Origin: Dermanyssus gallinae
Lineage: Eukaryota; Arthropoda; Arachnida; Mesostigmata; Dermanyssidae
Direction: 5' to 3'
Length of the DNA stretch: 64,000 bases
Assembly (NCBI GenBank): GCA_003439945.1
Contig: QVRM01002399.1
Coordinates: 62,001-126,000 of the forward strand
This document shows positions 25,326 to 37,800 of the stretch, piece after piece. The position numbers and the translations under genes are program-made. Below the pieces are notes generated by a model that ran no database searches, was not told the DNA's origin, and worked only from the letters and a program-made list of their open reading frames with translations. How positions within the stretch are numbered: position 1 is the stretch's first letter; the number at the start of each line of letters is the position of its first letter.

Positions 25326-28300
25326 CACGAGAATTAAAAATCCCTATCCTATTCTATAACCAAGCGTTATTTATGGCATTTCTTTTATAGTTAAGCATAG
25401 GAATTTGGCTTCTAGCAGAAAACAATGTCCTCTTGCCAAGACCATGAAGTGCTATTATATTAATCGATTATTACAGTTCCTATAGAGTGCGCGTTTAGGG
25501 CTTTCTCAAAATCTAACCTTCGTTAATATCTTGTGTACCTTCTGAAAATTTACGGGTCTACTCAACGCCGACAACGGTATGGAGTATGTTCTGCAAAAAC
25601 ATAAAAACTAGAGCTATAGCGGGCGCAAGGCAACGTTTCTTCCAGCCTAGAATGTCTGTACCATGCCTATCTATCGTATACAGTTCCTCTGCTTGAATAA
25701 ATTCGGCAGAGGGACTGTATATCCGCAGAGGGATATTGATGGCATCATCAATAAACCAAGTCGCCATTTTTCAATAAAACTACATTTTTACATTGCGTAC
25801 ATTTTTGAATAAATAAGATACGTAAATATACGAATAAACAAATAATATTACGATATTTATCATACTCGACTTTTGGAACCGTAATAAATGTACGTATATG
25901 TAAATGTATTTGTACGCACAATCTTGTAAACCAACCATCGATTAGTAAAGCTATATATGATATAATCGCGTTAAACAGTATTTATATATGCGGCACAGGA
26001 CTAAAATGACGACCATAACTAGTGCTGTATGTAAGGAGTCATCAAATATAAAAAATATGTTTTTAAGATTCGGTTAAAAGCCCTAGTGTAACGTTCTAGC
26101 CGTATTACCAGGCTGCATACGCTAACCACGTACGTCTAGTTCCCATTCGCCTTAAAGGCAATGAATCGTACAGCAGTAACATTTCGCGTAAAACTGATTT
26201 TGAACAACACCTTTTGTATTGTAGCAGATTGCAATATTACGTTTCTTGTTGCGATGAATTGTCATAATAATAAATTAAATAAAAAGTAAATTGTCATAAT
26301 GATTGGCTTATCTAAAATGGGCAGGATAAGCCGGACGAAAAACGTCTGCCTCTACTGACAGCGGTAAAGGGTGGCGCAACTGAAAAATAAACGGATATAT
26401 GTAAGTTAAATGACGGGAATAGTCTCCCTCCTCAATGTGTAAGTCAGCCTATAATGTTAGGCCTCCGTTAGTTTGTGCCCTGTGCGCTTAGTAAACGTGT
26501 ATGTTTGTATAGTTATTTGTTTTAGTGGTCTTTATTAGTGGGGAATGAGTTAGGGTGACTACAAAGGGCATTATTGCCATTCATGCTAAGAAGATTGTTC
26601 AGGCAGAAAGGTTGCATGCTCCCTATGCGATCACATAGTACAACTGACACAAACAGGACATTGGCACTGGGCAAGCACAGATAAAGGAATCGCAAGAAGA
26701 CTGAGAGCTAGAGAGTGATTGCGCACTTGAGCCCCCGTTTCTACAAGCAGCATCACCCCGGGCCGAGCTCGGCGGCTTGTATGACTGGGTGGCTGGCAAG
26801 ACGAGCCCAGGAAACGGTATATGTCAAACACCAACAGGAACAATGAGAATATAGGCATCGTACAGCGGCTGTAGGCAGAATACGGTAGGTTAGGTTGAAA
26901 AATTGAGCTATAGGGAAATCAGTTGCTGCCGTTGCTTGTCGAGTCTAGATAACACTCCGGTATGAGTAAAACGGTTGGCGACGGATTGCCGATACTGACA
27001 GCCGGGTCCAATGCGAATATCCGAATACGGCACTCCCAGCTGAGCAACGTAACTTCAGAGCCCAGGTATCGACCATAACGGCATGAACATTTCTCCTCAC
27101 ATTGAATTGGCATTGGCCCGGAAAGGTCAATATCTACACAGTGTGTTTATGAACTTCTATCCTGCACTCGACTCTGGAACAAGACCACGTGTGCTGATCA
27201 AGCTCCGCGTCCAAGCAGTATTTTAAAACATATAGAGGACATACAGCAAACCAACCAAATGGGCGAACGGCATGTTTTGTTTAGAAGTGACAGTGAAATG
27301 AGAAGTATTTATTATATCAATGTGACTGGCCGGAAATCACACAAAAGGTGGGATTGCAAGAGAACGGTTGTTCATTGAAGAAACTGGGAAGAAAAAGACA
27401 GCATTCTTGGAAGAAAATTTTGCTTCGTTCAGAAAGACATTAAATTATTTATTAATTCATTGGCTAACAAATTAATAGTGGTTGAACAGTTTGCAACAAT
27501 CTGAATTTTGTGGTGTCTCATTTCTTATATTTCTACTTTAATACAATAAACATTTGCCATTGTGGTCATATAACTTACACCAACCGTCCAACTAACATTC
27601 CCACTAACTGCTAACATATGACCTTCTAGGAGTCAGACATTAGGGAGCACGGGAAGACCGCTCACGGCAATCGGACCGCGAGTAGAACGATCGTCATCGT
27701 TATGGCAAAGTTTTAATGCACTGAACATGAAATAAAAAAATGAGGCATCGCAAGATCTCGATTTCTGCAAACTGTTAAGAGTACGGCTATCCTACTTCCG
27801 CTAGCCATTTTGTGTTTCCTTCCCAACGCCGACATGTTCAATTTCCCCATCAAACAAACTCAATGTAATGACGGCCAATCGGCGACATACTCACTATCAC
27901 GTAACGCTACAGAGGGCTGGAACCGCACCGCCGGGGCCAGAACGGTATGGTTATGACTACTTATTTTTCCTAATATCATAATCACTACTCCACTTCAGAG
28001 GTGGAGAGGACGTAACAAACATGTTTAGTTTCCTTCTCCCAGCGCTTTAAAACCCTCTTGGTCCCGTTGTTACCACCATTTGCCGGCGCGGCAAGAGGGC
28101 TTTAGATGCGCTGTATATATTGTTAGATATATGTATATCGATATATTTTTAAACATATTTACTTATTCGATTCGATATATAACTGCTATTATGAGTTATA
28201 GAATCATATCCTTAAACTATTATTTTTAACCCGTAAAAATATTGTAACAGTTTTTTGGATCAATCTACTACATCGTAATTTGCTAGAAATTATATCTACG

Positions 28301-31060
28301 CATAGCAAATTCTCGACGATTTAGGGTGACATAAAACCGATTTGTTAATCAGGTGATAATTGCAATTTAGATAGACAGGCGAACTAAAAACTACTATTGT
28401 TGTATCAACTCTATTGTAACACCGCTTTTCTTGTAATTTTCACACCAAGTGAGCGTTGACTTCAGCCAATGATGGTTCTGCGTCTTGCGTATTCAGTTTA
28501 CGACCGTGCAGTTAAAGGTAGGTTTCCCGAACTTCCTGGGCTGTGATATGATGACCTTGCACGCACAGTCGTTGCCATCTGTAACCCCAATGGCTTTCTG
28601 CAGGTAGCTAAAACCCAAGCGTCAGTTCTTTGCTCTTTAGTTGCTTCCTGCTTATCTAGATATTTATTTGAGCTGTCAACTATGTCTTGACGTCGTCGTA
28701 TGAAACGTTTAGGTTCAACCTGATCGGTCCTAGTACCGCCCGCCCGAGTCGGAGTCTTGTACCGCCTAGCCGTTCTCTAACCGTTAGTGCGCGCTCAGTC
28801 GCTAAATCGATTTCGTTAATGCAAGATCATGTTAGAATTGTCTACAAACTGACGAAGAAATGCTTTTTGCGGCTATATCAGTAGTAAAGTTTTAAAACAC
28901 ATAACATAGAAGCGGTGCGCGTTTACAGGAATTCTAGTATTATTATTACTATTACACGTACTAATAGAGTATATTAACTCAATCAGACGACTTCTAGCAG
29001 CATGTGAATGCCCTCGTTCGTTTAAAGTTTGGATAAATGACATGATCAATTTCGGAGTATCCTTCTTCATGACAATTCGTACCGCTGTGACGATTAAGTG
29101 TCGTCGACCTCTCTATTGATACAAGCTAGCTTACCACATTCAATTCTTCCAGCAACGTCCTTTTCTGATCTTAATTCTGTTATCTAAGTTGCGTCACAAG
29201 TCCTGTCCCCTAATACGGAATTGCCCGATGAAAGAGCTCGGCTTTCGAGCCAAGCTCAGATTTAAATTATACTATTTCCGAGTAATTTTAGTTAAAAATT
29301 TTGATCTTAGGAATGTCTGCGCTTGATAACGGCCAGTTAGAATAAATAATTGAAGACAATCCTTTAATCAGTTGTGTTATGCTCAACGCTTGGGTGTATC
29401 AGATCACACCAAAAGCTTTTTCAGTCAATTGACAGAGTTTATAGTCGAAGGTGGGTCTTCGTGCGCGGACCAATGTGCAAAAAAACTGCGCGGTTATCAT
29501 TTTGTTTTTTGCTGCTGCATTTCCAGTGTTCTTCTGCCATGGAACATAGTTTGGATATGCGATTCTTGTACCAGCTTCTTCTTTTAGACACCTGTACTAT
29601 CTTATGTACTGTTCATATATGAGAACTGATTATATCAGTTATGAGAAACCACTCAGAGGCTTCTTTTACACAAATAGCAGCGAATCTAGCTGATAGAAGA
29701 CAATTGAGAATCTCTTGATTTCCAGAGCGCAACGTCGGAATATGCTCGGGAGTTTAGTGGTGTAACACGACGTTCTGTTTGTCGCCAATGTCTTGTTAGC
29801 AATTGCAAGCTCATAGGCCGGAAGCTATTTGAGATTGAATGTACCGTGCTCACAGAGTTGACCAAGCTCACAATCAACATCGATTCATTTTGCAGCTGGC
29901 AGTCGGTCAACAGCGTGCCTATTTAGCGTTCATTTCTCTTCTGATCGACGTTTATTTATCTTTTCCTACTTCCATCTTCTGCCTTTGGCTGCGCTTCCCT
30001 TCGTGCCTTCTCAAGTCGCAAACGGCGTGTGCATGCCTCCGATTCCTGAGACATGTCTTCCGCGAGACGGTCACTAGAGCAGCAAAAACGCTCAACGCAC
30101 ATAAACATAGAGATTTAGATTATGCCCATTGCACACACAGTGTTTGCCAGCCTGCTCAGGTCAAATGGCGACACCATTATTTAGCCAGTCTACCCGCGCA
30201 ATGCAAACAGCCCGCTGTATCTTCTTTCACTTACACAAGGCCAGCATTGCAATCTCTTACTCCCTCCCTTTCCTCCCACCGCCATTGCTATAGCCGTCGT
30301 CAATTCCTCCTTCGTTTGTATGTGATCGGTGGCGGCGGAAATAGACACGACATGCTTATCTAGAATGGCGAATGCATAGGCATGTACATCACCATCACAC
30401 AAAAACGTGCCTCAGTAATTTCAAGTACACCACTTTAAACTCTTTCGAGGTATAACATCCTCAATCTTATGAGAATTGTTCTGTCTTAAGGAATTAAACG
30501 GAGATTAAATGATTTGTATTTATTCGATTTATATATTAATATACGCTTACATGGGGTAGCATTAACGCTACCACATGTAAGCGTTAGGCAGCGGAGCACT
30601 CACAATCACCTGGCAGGCCGACAAAGTGCAACCAGAGTTTTACGAGAGCGAACTTAGCGTTTTTGCTAGTATCATGCAGTATAATACAAAATAGTCTGTC
30701 AGTCATCAAGACGACGCAAAATAGGTACTGCTAATCAAGTCACATCCTTATTGGGCAAGCGTCTGCTTTTAGCTCGCTTTTACAAACACACCGTGGACAC
30801 GTCTTCCTTTGTGTTTAACTGTTGTAGTCACTTAAATTATAGTTTTAAAAGTCATTAGGGTATCAGAGACCACCCGAAAAGACGCGTACGTACTGAGTCC
30901 CGTGTATGTGGAATACGTTCTGCATGTCTGGTTAAGGACAGGGCTAATCAATGTATGCACGCTGTCATCGCATTTCCAAGAACTAAAGAACATGGAATGA
31001 TTTCTTTAACAAAGCTTGCCTCAAATTACAGCAAAAAGTTTATACCAGTATTCAAAATGA
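25326..31060. other. long stretch without recognised features
   Basis: This is the largest quiet region. A 174-codon plus-strand frame (29839-30363) has ordinary composition but no motif I recognise. The sequence is AT-rich around 25780-26300 and 28110-28400. One strong foldback lies at 30543-30584. Ancient transposon sequence beyond recognition is likely. Confidence 0.35.
30543..30584. repeat. near-perfect 18-bp foldback
   Basis: Arms at 30543-30560 and 30567-30584 pair at 17 of 18 positions around the six-base loop ATTAAC. No coding frame or terminator context explains it. There are no obvious target duplications immediately outside. Confidence 0.75.
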
Positions 31061-31064
31061 ATTT

Positions 31065-31500
31065 TTTATTTGCTTCAAGGCTCAGTAGGAAGGATGCAAC
31101 TTCAAAGCTCAGTAGGAAAGGTGCAACCACACTTATTGTATGCAGACGACTTAGTCATTCTACTAAAACCCATAATAAACTACAGTTCCACTTACAGCTC
31201 TAATTGTGGAAACAAACTTACAAGCAATCTAGGTATCATTGCTTTAAAATAAACTAGAGGGCATTCAAGACAACTTACCTAAGGTCATCCAAACCCCAGT
31301 GGACATGGGGTACGGGCAAGAGCTGCGATTGCAATTTCCTTGGTTGACGTCGACCTGAAGACAGCCTTTAGCTGTTTTAGAACCAAACTATTCCCGACAA
31401 GAACATACTGCCTACTCTTAATCGCACCCACAGGACATTTAGTGATTTGAAAGCCCCACATAAGTGAAAAGCTCGCTTTGCCAAACGAAAACATTGATTA
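31065..31500 (+). pseudogene. LINE reverse-transcriptase relic with YADD
   Basis: One plus-strand frame contains LQGS (about 31072), resembling RT motif B, and then LLYADDLVILLK with the catalytic YADD at 31139-31150. A 27-base near-duplicate (31077-31103 and 31104-31130) fills the space between the two motifs. Further on, a piece containing FRTKLFPTRTY (about 31368-31400) resembles the post-palm block of chelicerate-type LINEs. Stops and frame changes show it is dead. Confidence 0.55.
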
Positions 31501-32600
31501 CCAAAACGCATTAGTAACACTTACCCTAAAGGTGTGCGTAAAAGAAAGACTGACGGACAATCTGATACTGAACAAGGTCCCGTTGCAGTGGGTAATTAGG
31601 CTTCGAGCACTTCAAAAAGATATACGTGAAAATTGCGATTGGAAGCTATATTGAGGACCTAGCCTTTTGCTCTGGTCGATGGAATAATACATTGAAACCA
31701 TCGTTATTTATGCACAAAGCTAACTTTTTCAATCTTAAGGAATGCTTATGTACTATGATTGTGAGGGATACCACGTACTTGCCTGTACGGAAAGTGCTGA
31801 AGCCTTCCTAATATCCTTTGTTGATTATGTAATGTGAGACCATACTGTTCTGGTATGATTAACTACTTATTTTACTAATAAATCAGTATTTTTAATTAAC
31901 TACACCTGAACTGTAAAAGATACATTTATATTTGATATTTTCTACATTTGCTATAATGTAGAAATATCTCAGTATGATTTTTATGCCTTAGTGTTTGCTC
32001 TTTTTTGCCTTAGGGAATATGTTGTGAAGTCTTAACTACGTTTTTATATGTCTGCATAAAGCGACAGAAGAGAATCCTCTAAATTTTAAGTAGCAATTAT
32101 AGCGCGTACAAGTCTATCACAACCTCGGGTACTGTCAAAATGCTAAAAAAAGCATTGTGATAAAGGAGCTTCTTACGCTGAGGGTTTTAGGTAGTTTAAA
32201 CAAAAGCGACAGTTAACTGGTAATCAGAATTCTCTCAAAAGTCTCTTCAATAAATAGTTGCTTAGGGGTTTGTCCTGCTGATCAGTAGATAAGCTCACGT
32301 CCCGAACAACTCGTATATTACGGTTAAATCGTTTAACCACTTCAGTACAAGTGCCGCCTTTTTAAATGTTGGGCTAAGCTTAAAATTCGTCTGTCAAAGA
32401 GTGTCGTTACCGGCTCAACCTAAATGGAAATTTCGTGGATTCCTTCTAGACACCCAGGGCGAGCCAAAATAATGCAAACTTTCGTAGGCTGCGGCAAAAA
32501 ACTTAGGCTGAACGTCCCTTGATTGGCGTTCAGCGTTCACGGCACATCGAAGCCGAACAATATACAAGTCCTTCCTTCTATGAAAATATAGCTCTTCACC
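31501..32600. other. unassigned sequence
   Basis: It may hold more of the decayed LINE, but no block is convincing. No gene is recognised. Confidence 0.3.
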
Positions 32601-32643
32601 GGACGCTCAGCACCTCATCTCTGGGATGAGGTGCTGAGCGTCC
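32601..32643. repeat. perfect 19-bp inverted repeat
   Basis: Arms at 32601-32619 and 32625-32643 are exact reverse complements around the five-base loop TCTGG. The arm starts GGACGCTCAGCACC. It lies about 0.6 kb upstream of an endonuclease-bearing LINE relic, with no coding explanation. Confidence 0.9.
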
Positions 32644-33235
32644 GTCACATCGCTCAACCGACGGCCATGCTCTCTTTCGTGTAGATGGCTGGGGATTATT
32701 TGGTTGGCGGTATCTTCGTATTCCAAGGTGCTTTTGCGTTGCGAGGCGCTGAGAAAAAGACCAAAGCGATACTTCGAGTGACCGATTGCTGAAGGCCGCA
32801 ACACCCTGCACAAAATGATCGTTGAAAGTAGAGGCATCTCAATTCAGGGCGAGTACACCTACCCTCGTCGTGCGACTGCGCAACTGGCGGGGGGGCTGAG
32901 TTCCGTCAAACTTGTGGCCAATCGATGTAAGCTTAGCGCAAACTGCTGCTTTCAGTCATGCACAGCAACATCTGCGTCACCGCGCAGCGTTCAGTCACCG
33001 ACGAAGAGTCGAAATAAGACAGCATACTGCACACCGTAGCTAGACCCCAAGACGGCAAAGACCAGAACCATATGTCTGCACTACGTTACAGCACTAACTT
33101 TAAGAACGACACCCGCACGAGGGGTTTAAAGCACGTACAGCATGTCTGCGAACTTCATTGGCGCTATCGGTTTATCTCAGGCAGATTCACATTTGTGCAA
33201 AAGTATTATTATTATTATTGTTTCCGTCCGAGCTA
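32644..33235. other. unassigned sequence upstream of a LINE relic
   Basis: It may be an older, unrecognisable part of the following LINE. A small (ATT)n run lies at about 33205-33220. No gene is supported. Confidence 0.3.
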
Positions 33236-33900
33236 GTCGACAGTAAGCTGGCTGATGACCACTTCCGTGCCGCCAGTGGCCTCAGACTTGGCATTGCCAT
33301 GTTTGAGACAGAGGCATGCCCGTGTGGTGGAACGGTGGATGAACGTGGCCTGCACCGACTTAGTTGCACTAAGCTGGCCGGGCTTACGCAGGGCCGCCAC
33401 GATGCCATTAATGACATCCTCGGGCGCGCTTTCAGACAAGCCGGCTACCGCGTTACACTGAAGCCTGGTGGACTACAGAGCGACGACAAGCGTCGACCGG
33501 ATGGCCCTACCAGCCGAGACTGGGACCATAATCGGCCGCTGGCATGGGACGTCACCGTCTCTGACACGTACGCCCTCGGCTATCGTGCACTAGCCAACAC
33601 GGGCGTCGGCAACATTATCCATCAACGGGAGATGCACAAACGGCGCCTATACGCGCATCTCCTTGAGGACCACGTTGTAATGGCGTTCGGCCTCGAGTCA
33701 TCTGGCGTTTGAGGCAAGGATGCACTCAAACTGACAAAGGAGCTTGGGAAGAAGCTCTTCGAGACCACAGCGGAGCCAAGATGGACCGCTTTCCTTCGAC
33801 AGAGAGTGTCATTAGAATTACAGAGCGGCAACGCCAAGATGATGTTGAGTGGTCACCGACACTCAAGCAATAAGAATAATATAAGCAATATCGTAGATAA
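33236..33900 (+). pseudogene. LINE C-terminus: zinc knuckle and PD-(D/E)XK endonuclease, copy A
   Basis: This is the C-terminal end of a non-LTR retrotransposon that uses a restriction-like endonuclease instead of an APE type; the domain nicks the target so the RT can prime. The homologous frame starts near VDSKLADDHF (33236). It has a zinc knuckle with C-x-C, H and C spanning about 33317-33367, then RPDG (RPD from about 33494) followed 16 residues later by the Asp of WDVTV, the catalytic spacing seen in all three copies here. One in-frame TGA (33710-33712) interrupts it where a Trp codon is likely in relatives; the same frame then continues to about 33903 (FLRQRVSLELQSGNA). An A-rich end and (TAA)n follow at 33940-34003. 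Nearly intact but broken. Confidence 0.82.
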
Positions 33901-33939
33901 TATATAAGTAATATATTGATAATTGTGATACATGTACAT

Positions 33940-34003
33940 AATAAATAAAATAAACCCTTGTTCAAAAAAAAAATATTATAATAATAATAATTATTATTAT
34001 TAT
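33940..34003. repeat. A-rich tail and (TAA)n/(TTA)n run
   Basis: AATAAA-like words, an A-run at about 33965-33973, and (ATA)n turning into (ATT)n follow the end of LINE copy A. This is probably its 3' tail merged with a microsatellite. Confidence 0.7.
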
Positions 34004-34179
34004 AAGAACGTCTGACAGCCGTTGTTTAAATCGTGCAAAACGTAGATAGGTATACGAATATATATCTTTAATATTGTTTACATCCATGCAAACATATGTC
34101 ATTACGGTCGTTTGCCGTGTCGTGTCTGCGTGTAATGCCGGCTACGGTGTTGTTGCAAGACAGGTATGCAGCGAGCCTG

Positions 34180-37100
34180 CAGAGTCATTTTGTTAGCAGT
34201 AGGCCATTAGCATGACTGCGCGTTCGCGGGCGCTTCCTGCCATAGACACTAGGCAAAAGGGCTAAAGGGCCATCTGATGAGGAAGTCCTGAGGATGATGG
34301 GAGATGTGAGAACGATATAAAAGGCATGTTCGTCCCTTGGGCCCTTGGCCCAAGCCAGCCCAACGTTTCGTTGCTTTCGACGACGCTCGCGCTGCCGCAG
34401 CGACCGTCCTCGCTCGTCGCGGCGTCCGCCATCCCGACACCAGCTGGAATAAACGAAGGCCCGGCCGCGCTCACTGAGACCAGCCTGCCTGCCTGCTTGC
34501 TTGCTTGCCTGCCGGCCGGCTGGCTGCGGGGAGTGAAGAAGAGAACATACTGTTTGCATATCTATCTTTCAGCAGTTTAAAATTTTCCGCGCCATGAATT
34601 TTGCCCGCCGCTTTTTTGACGCTTCCTAGCGCGCCTCGCTCCTGCCGACCCGACCCGACTTCCCCTCCCCCTTCCCGTACGTGGCTGTTTTGGCCGTCGG
34701 CTGGCTTGCGTTTCCCATTTTTTCGCTCTGTTTTTCGTTTTTTCACTAGCTAGAGCGTTACTTTGTCCGCCTGTATGCCTGTGGCTTATGTATGTGACTG
34801 TGTGTGTCTGCGCGTGTGTGTGTGTGTAAGTATGTTTAAGTATATGAGAATGTCAGCACCTCTCGGCCACTTCAACTACTAGGATGGCCACTCGTGGTGG
34901 ATGCTGCAGTAGCTGCCCCCCGTCGTCGTCGTCGTGTTAGCAATAGTCGTCATTGTAGTACTAGTAGGAGGAGGAGGAGGAGGCGGGGGTTGTGAGTCGT
35001 TCGTCAATGAGGACGACGAAGGGGAAAAACGCAGAGGAGGTGAAAAAGGGCAACGAAGGGACGAAGCAACTGCTAGCACGAAGCGATCGCGCCCAGAGGG
35101 GCACGACCAGCAGCTAGCCCCACGCCCTCCGCCCCTGGCCCTTCGACTGGAGGCGGTGTCAAATGTTCTATCGCACTCTGGAGGCGAATAAATTAGCGCG
35201 GGCACTTTTCGCCTGCGCAGGCATACACGTGTACATTAACAGAGGCAAATGGCAACAACAACAACAAGCCCAGCAGAAAATACGTATGTTGCCCAAAGTA
35301 GAAAGAGCAAAACACTAGTGAATTCTTTAATACAGCGCTTTACTTATGGTAGCAAAAAACACTTAATTTTAGCAATGATTAACGAACGACAGTGCAAACA
35401 GATTTAGGACAGACAAACCACGTATGCTCCAAAAACCGGTCTCACACGGCGGTACTTTAGTGAGACCACTGTCATAGTTGTCGCTAATATTCTTTTTTTT
35501 TCATTTTGACTCAGAACAACAACAGCAGTGTAACTGTTATATACTACGTGATCTCGTAAATTTCAAGGCTTCTGGGCATCAAAGGTTTACGGGTCGTTGT
35601 GCTATCCTTAATATCTACTAAGCATAATATTAAGGGAGTAACTCAGTTGAGCTGAGCAACTCCGGGAGCTCATAGGCTTTGTAGTGGTAACTGTGCTGAC
35701 TGACGTATAAGCGGAAATCATTTGAGAACTAGATTGAGGCGGCTATATTCTATATAATATAATATAATACTATGCGTCTAGATACAATTGTACAATATTT
35801 ATTAGCACACATGTTCTCTCAATGCTTTGGTATTTTTGTAAAGAAAAAAAGTACTAAATAATAAAGTGGTCTGATTTAAAGTTTGTGGACAAAAATTAAA
35901 TTGTCTCTTACTAATCACATTTGAACGCACTTTCATCGTACACACAAAAGAAACGCTACGTTTTGGCTCACAATTATTCGTTCCAGTTTTATTGATGTGT
36001 GTAGTGGCCCTTGAGCTTCTTTTTTTGCTTCAAATTGTGAGGAGCGAGCGTGTTAGTCTGGTGGTGGTTTTCGTGCGTCTTTTTCTCCCTCTATCCATAT
36101 ATCTCTCTTTTTCTTTTTCCTATTTCTTTTCTCTAGCCGGCCGACTGTATTGATACGGCGATGATCGACAGAGAAGCGGTGCGCTGCCTGCGGGCGGCGG
36201 ACGCCGAGACGATATCGGGCGTCGTCGTCGCTATCAACGCCCCCGCCGTCTTGTTCGTCTCTCTCTCTCTCTCTCTCGCTCGCTCGCGGCCGATCAGCCT
36301 TCTCGAAGCGAAACGACAACTACTCTGCTCACCCGTGCACAGACAGAGCCTGCGGACAGACACATCGGTCCGTCCACATCGGGCATCCATTCCATCGCGC
36401 GTCGGCGTCTATGCATGCACGGGCGGCGGCTGCTGCATGCACGCACGCTTGCATGCATGCGTGCATGCATGCATAGCGGCACCTCGCCCGTTGAACTCGT
36501 GCCTTCTTCTTCTCGTCGCCGTAGCGGACAGCAAGCGAGCCAGCCAGCCAGCAACTACAACGCATTGGGCAAATCTCTAACACGCTTGGCCCGCTCCTTC
36601 GACAAGGGTAGGGAACAAGTTGTATAGTGTCGAAGTTGTCGTTATTGTAGTATTAGTAGTAGTAGTAGTAGCTGCAGAAAGGTGTAGTAGTAGCTGCAGC
36701 ACTGGTTGGAGTGACCGTGGTCGCCGCAGCGCCAGCGGTGGGCTGCAGCACCAGCAGGAGCAGCAACAGCAGCAGCATCAAAGACCGTAGGGGGCGGCTG
36801 GCGCGCGCGTTGCACATCAAGCGACAACAGCCCAAGACGAGGGCAGGAGTCACCGAGCGCAACCAGGCGGAGCAACATGGGTGGAACACCAATGACCAGC
36901 AAGGAGGTGGCTCCCGACAACGAAAAGAGCAAGAAGAAATGAATGCAGACCAAGGAATATCTGGCTAGACGAAGGACAGCCGACCGGGGGCAAGAAGAGC
37001 AGCGGAGCGACGGCGGGGGGGGGGGGGGGGGGGACAAGGTTCGCGTGGAAGCCGGATGATGAGCTACAACAAGCAGTGGCTGCTACCACGAACCAACGGC

Positions 37101-37800
37101 AGGCCGACAGACCGACCGGCTAGACGGATGAGCGGACGGACAGACGGACGGACGGGCGTCAGATGGAGTATTGCCGGGAAGTAGCGAAAACAAATAAAGA
37201 GTTGCCCATTTGCTACGGCGAGAGACAAAGAGAGAAAGAACGACGAGAGTGGGGGGGAGGGGGGGCGGTCGAGAGTGGGAGAAGGAGAACAGGTCTTCTT
37301 CTCTTTGAGTAGAAGAAGAAGCAATGTGCGTTTCTTACTCGAGGCGAGCAGACACGTTGCAGGGCTGCACATACATACATACACATACATACATTTATCC
37401 ATACATACACTCGGGCCAACCTTGCTTTGGCCCGTTTTCGTCGGTTCGAGGTTCCCGTCGGTGGGAAGGAGGAAGTCCTGCGTGGCAGGAAAGCCGCTCC
37501 TGGGTAATGGCGAATGTTTGAGCAGGAGATTTCCGTTCGCGAGACTCTCGCTTGGCGGCTCCGTGACGGCGCTGGCCAGGGAAATGGGTCGTCCTTTCTC
37601 GTCGCCATCGTCCAACCAAGATAACGGGCTGCACGAAGGGCAGACATGAGTGGCCCCAGCCCATGAACAACAACAACACCAGCGGCAGCAGCAGTAAGGC
37701 ATGTCCGCCCGGAAAGGGTTGAGTTAGCGAGTGCCGTGTTAAGTGATTGTCTGTTGTCTGCTGTAGGAGAGCATCACCGACATACACCGCGCGTGTCCGA
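34180..37800. repeat. low-complexity island 7 (3.6 kb)
   Basis: This is a long CpG-containing block with GCCT/GCTT units at 34483-34530, (GT)n at 34800-34826, and GTC and GGA triplets at 34920-34990. CT/CGCT runs lie at 36258-36290, TGCATGCA alternation at 36410-36475, and AGCC units at 36535-36552. (GTA)n lies at 36640-36672, GCA triplets at 36725-36782, a run of 19 G at 37015-37033, GGAC units at 37130-37156, and ACAT units at 37370-37395. Long frames in several phases on both strands are biased (Ser, Pro, Cys, Arg) and none stands out. A TATAAAAG word at 34316-34323 could mark a promoter. Confidence 0.5.

Noticed and set aside
29839..30363. 174-codon plus-strand frame
   Set aside because: The composition is ordinary but I see no domain, signal peptide or conserved pattern. 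Kept only as a remark in the regional entry.
36053..37787. Overlapping frames of 130-212 codons on both strands
   Set aside because: Composition is biased and set by simple repeats. No frame is favoured and no family is recognised.
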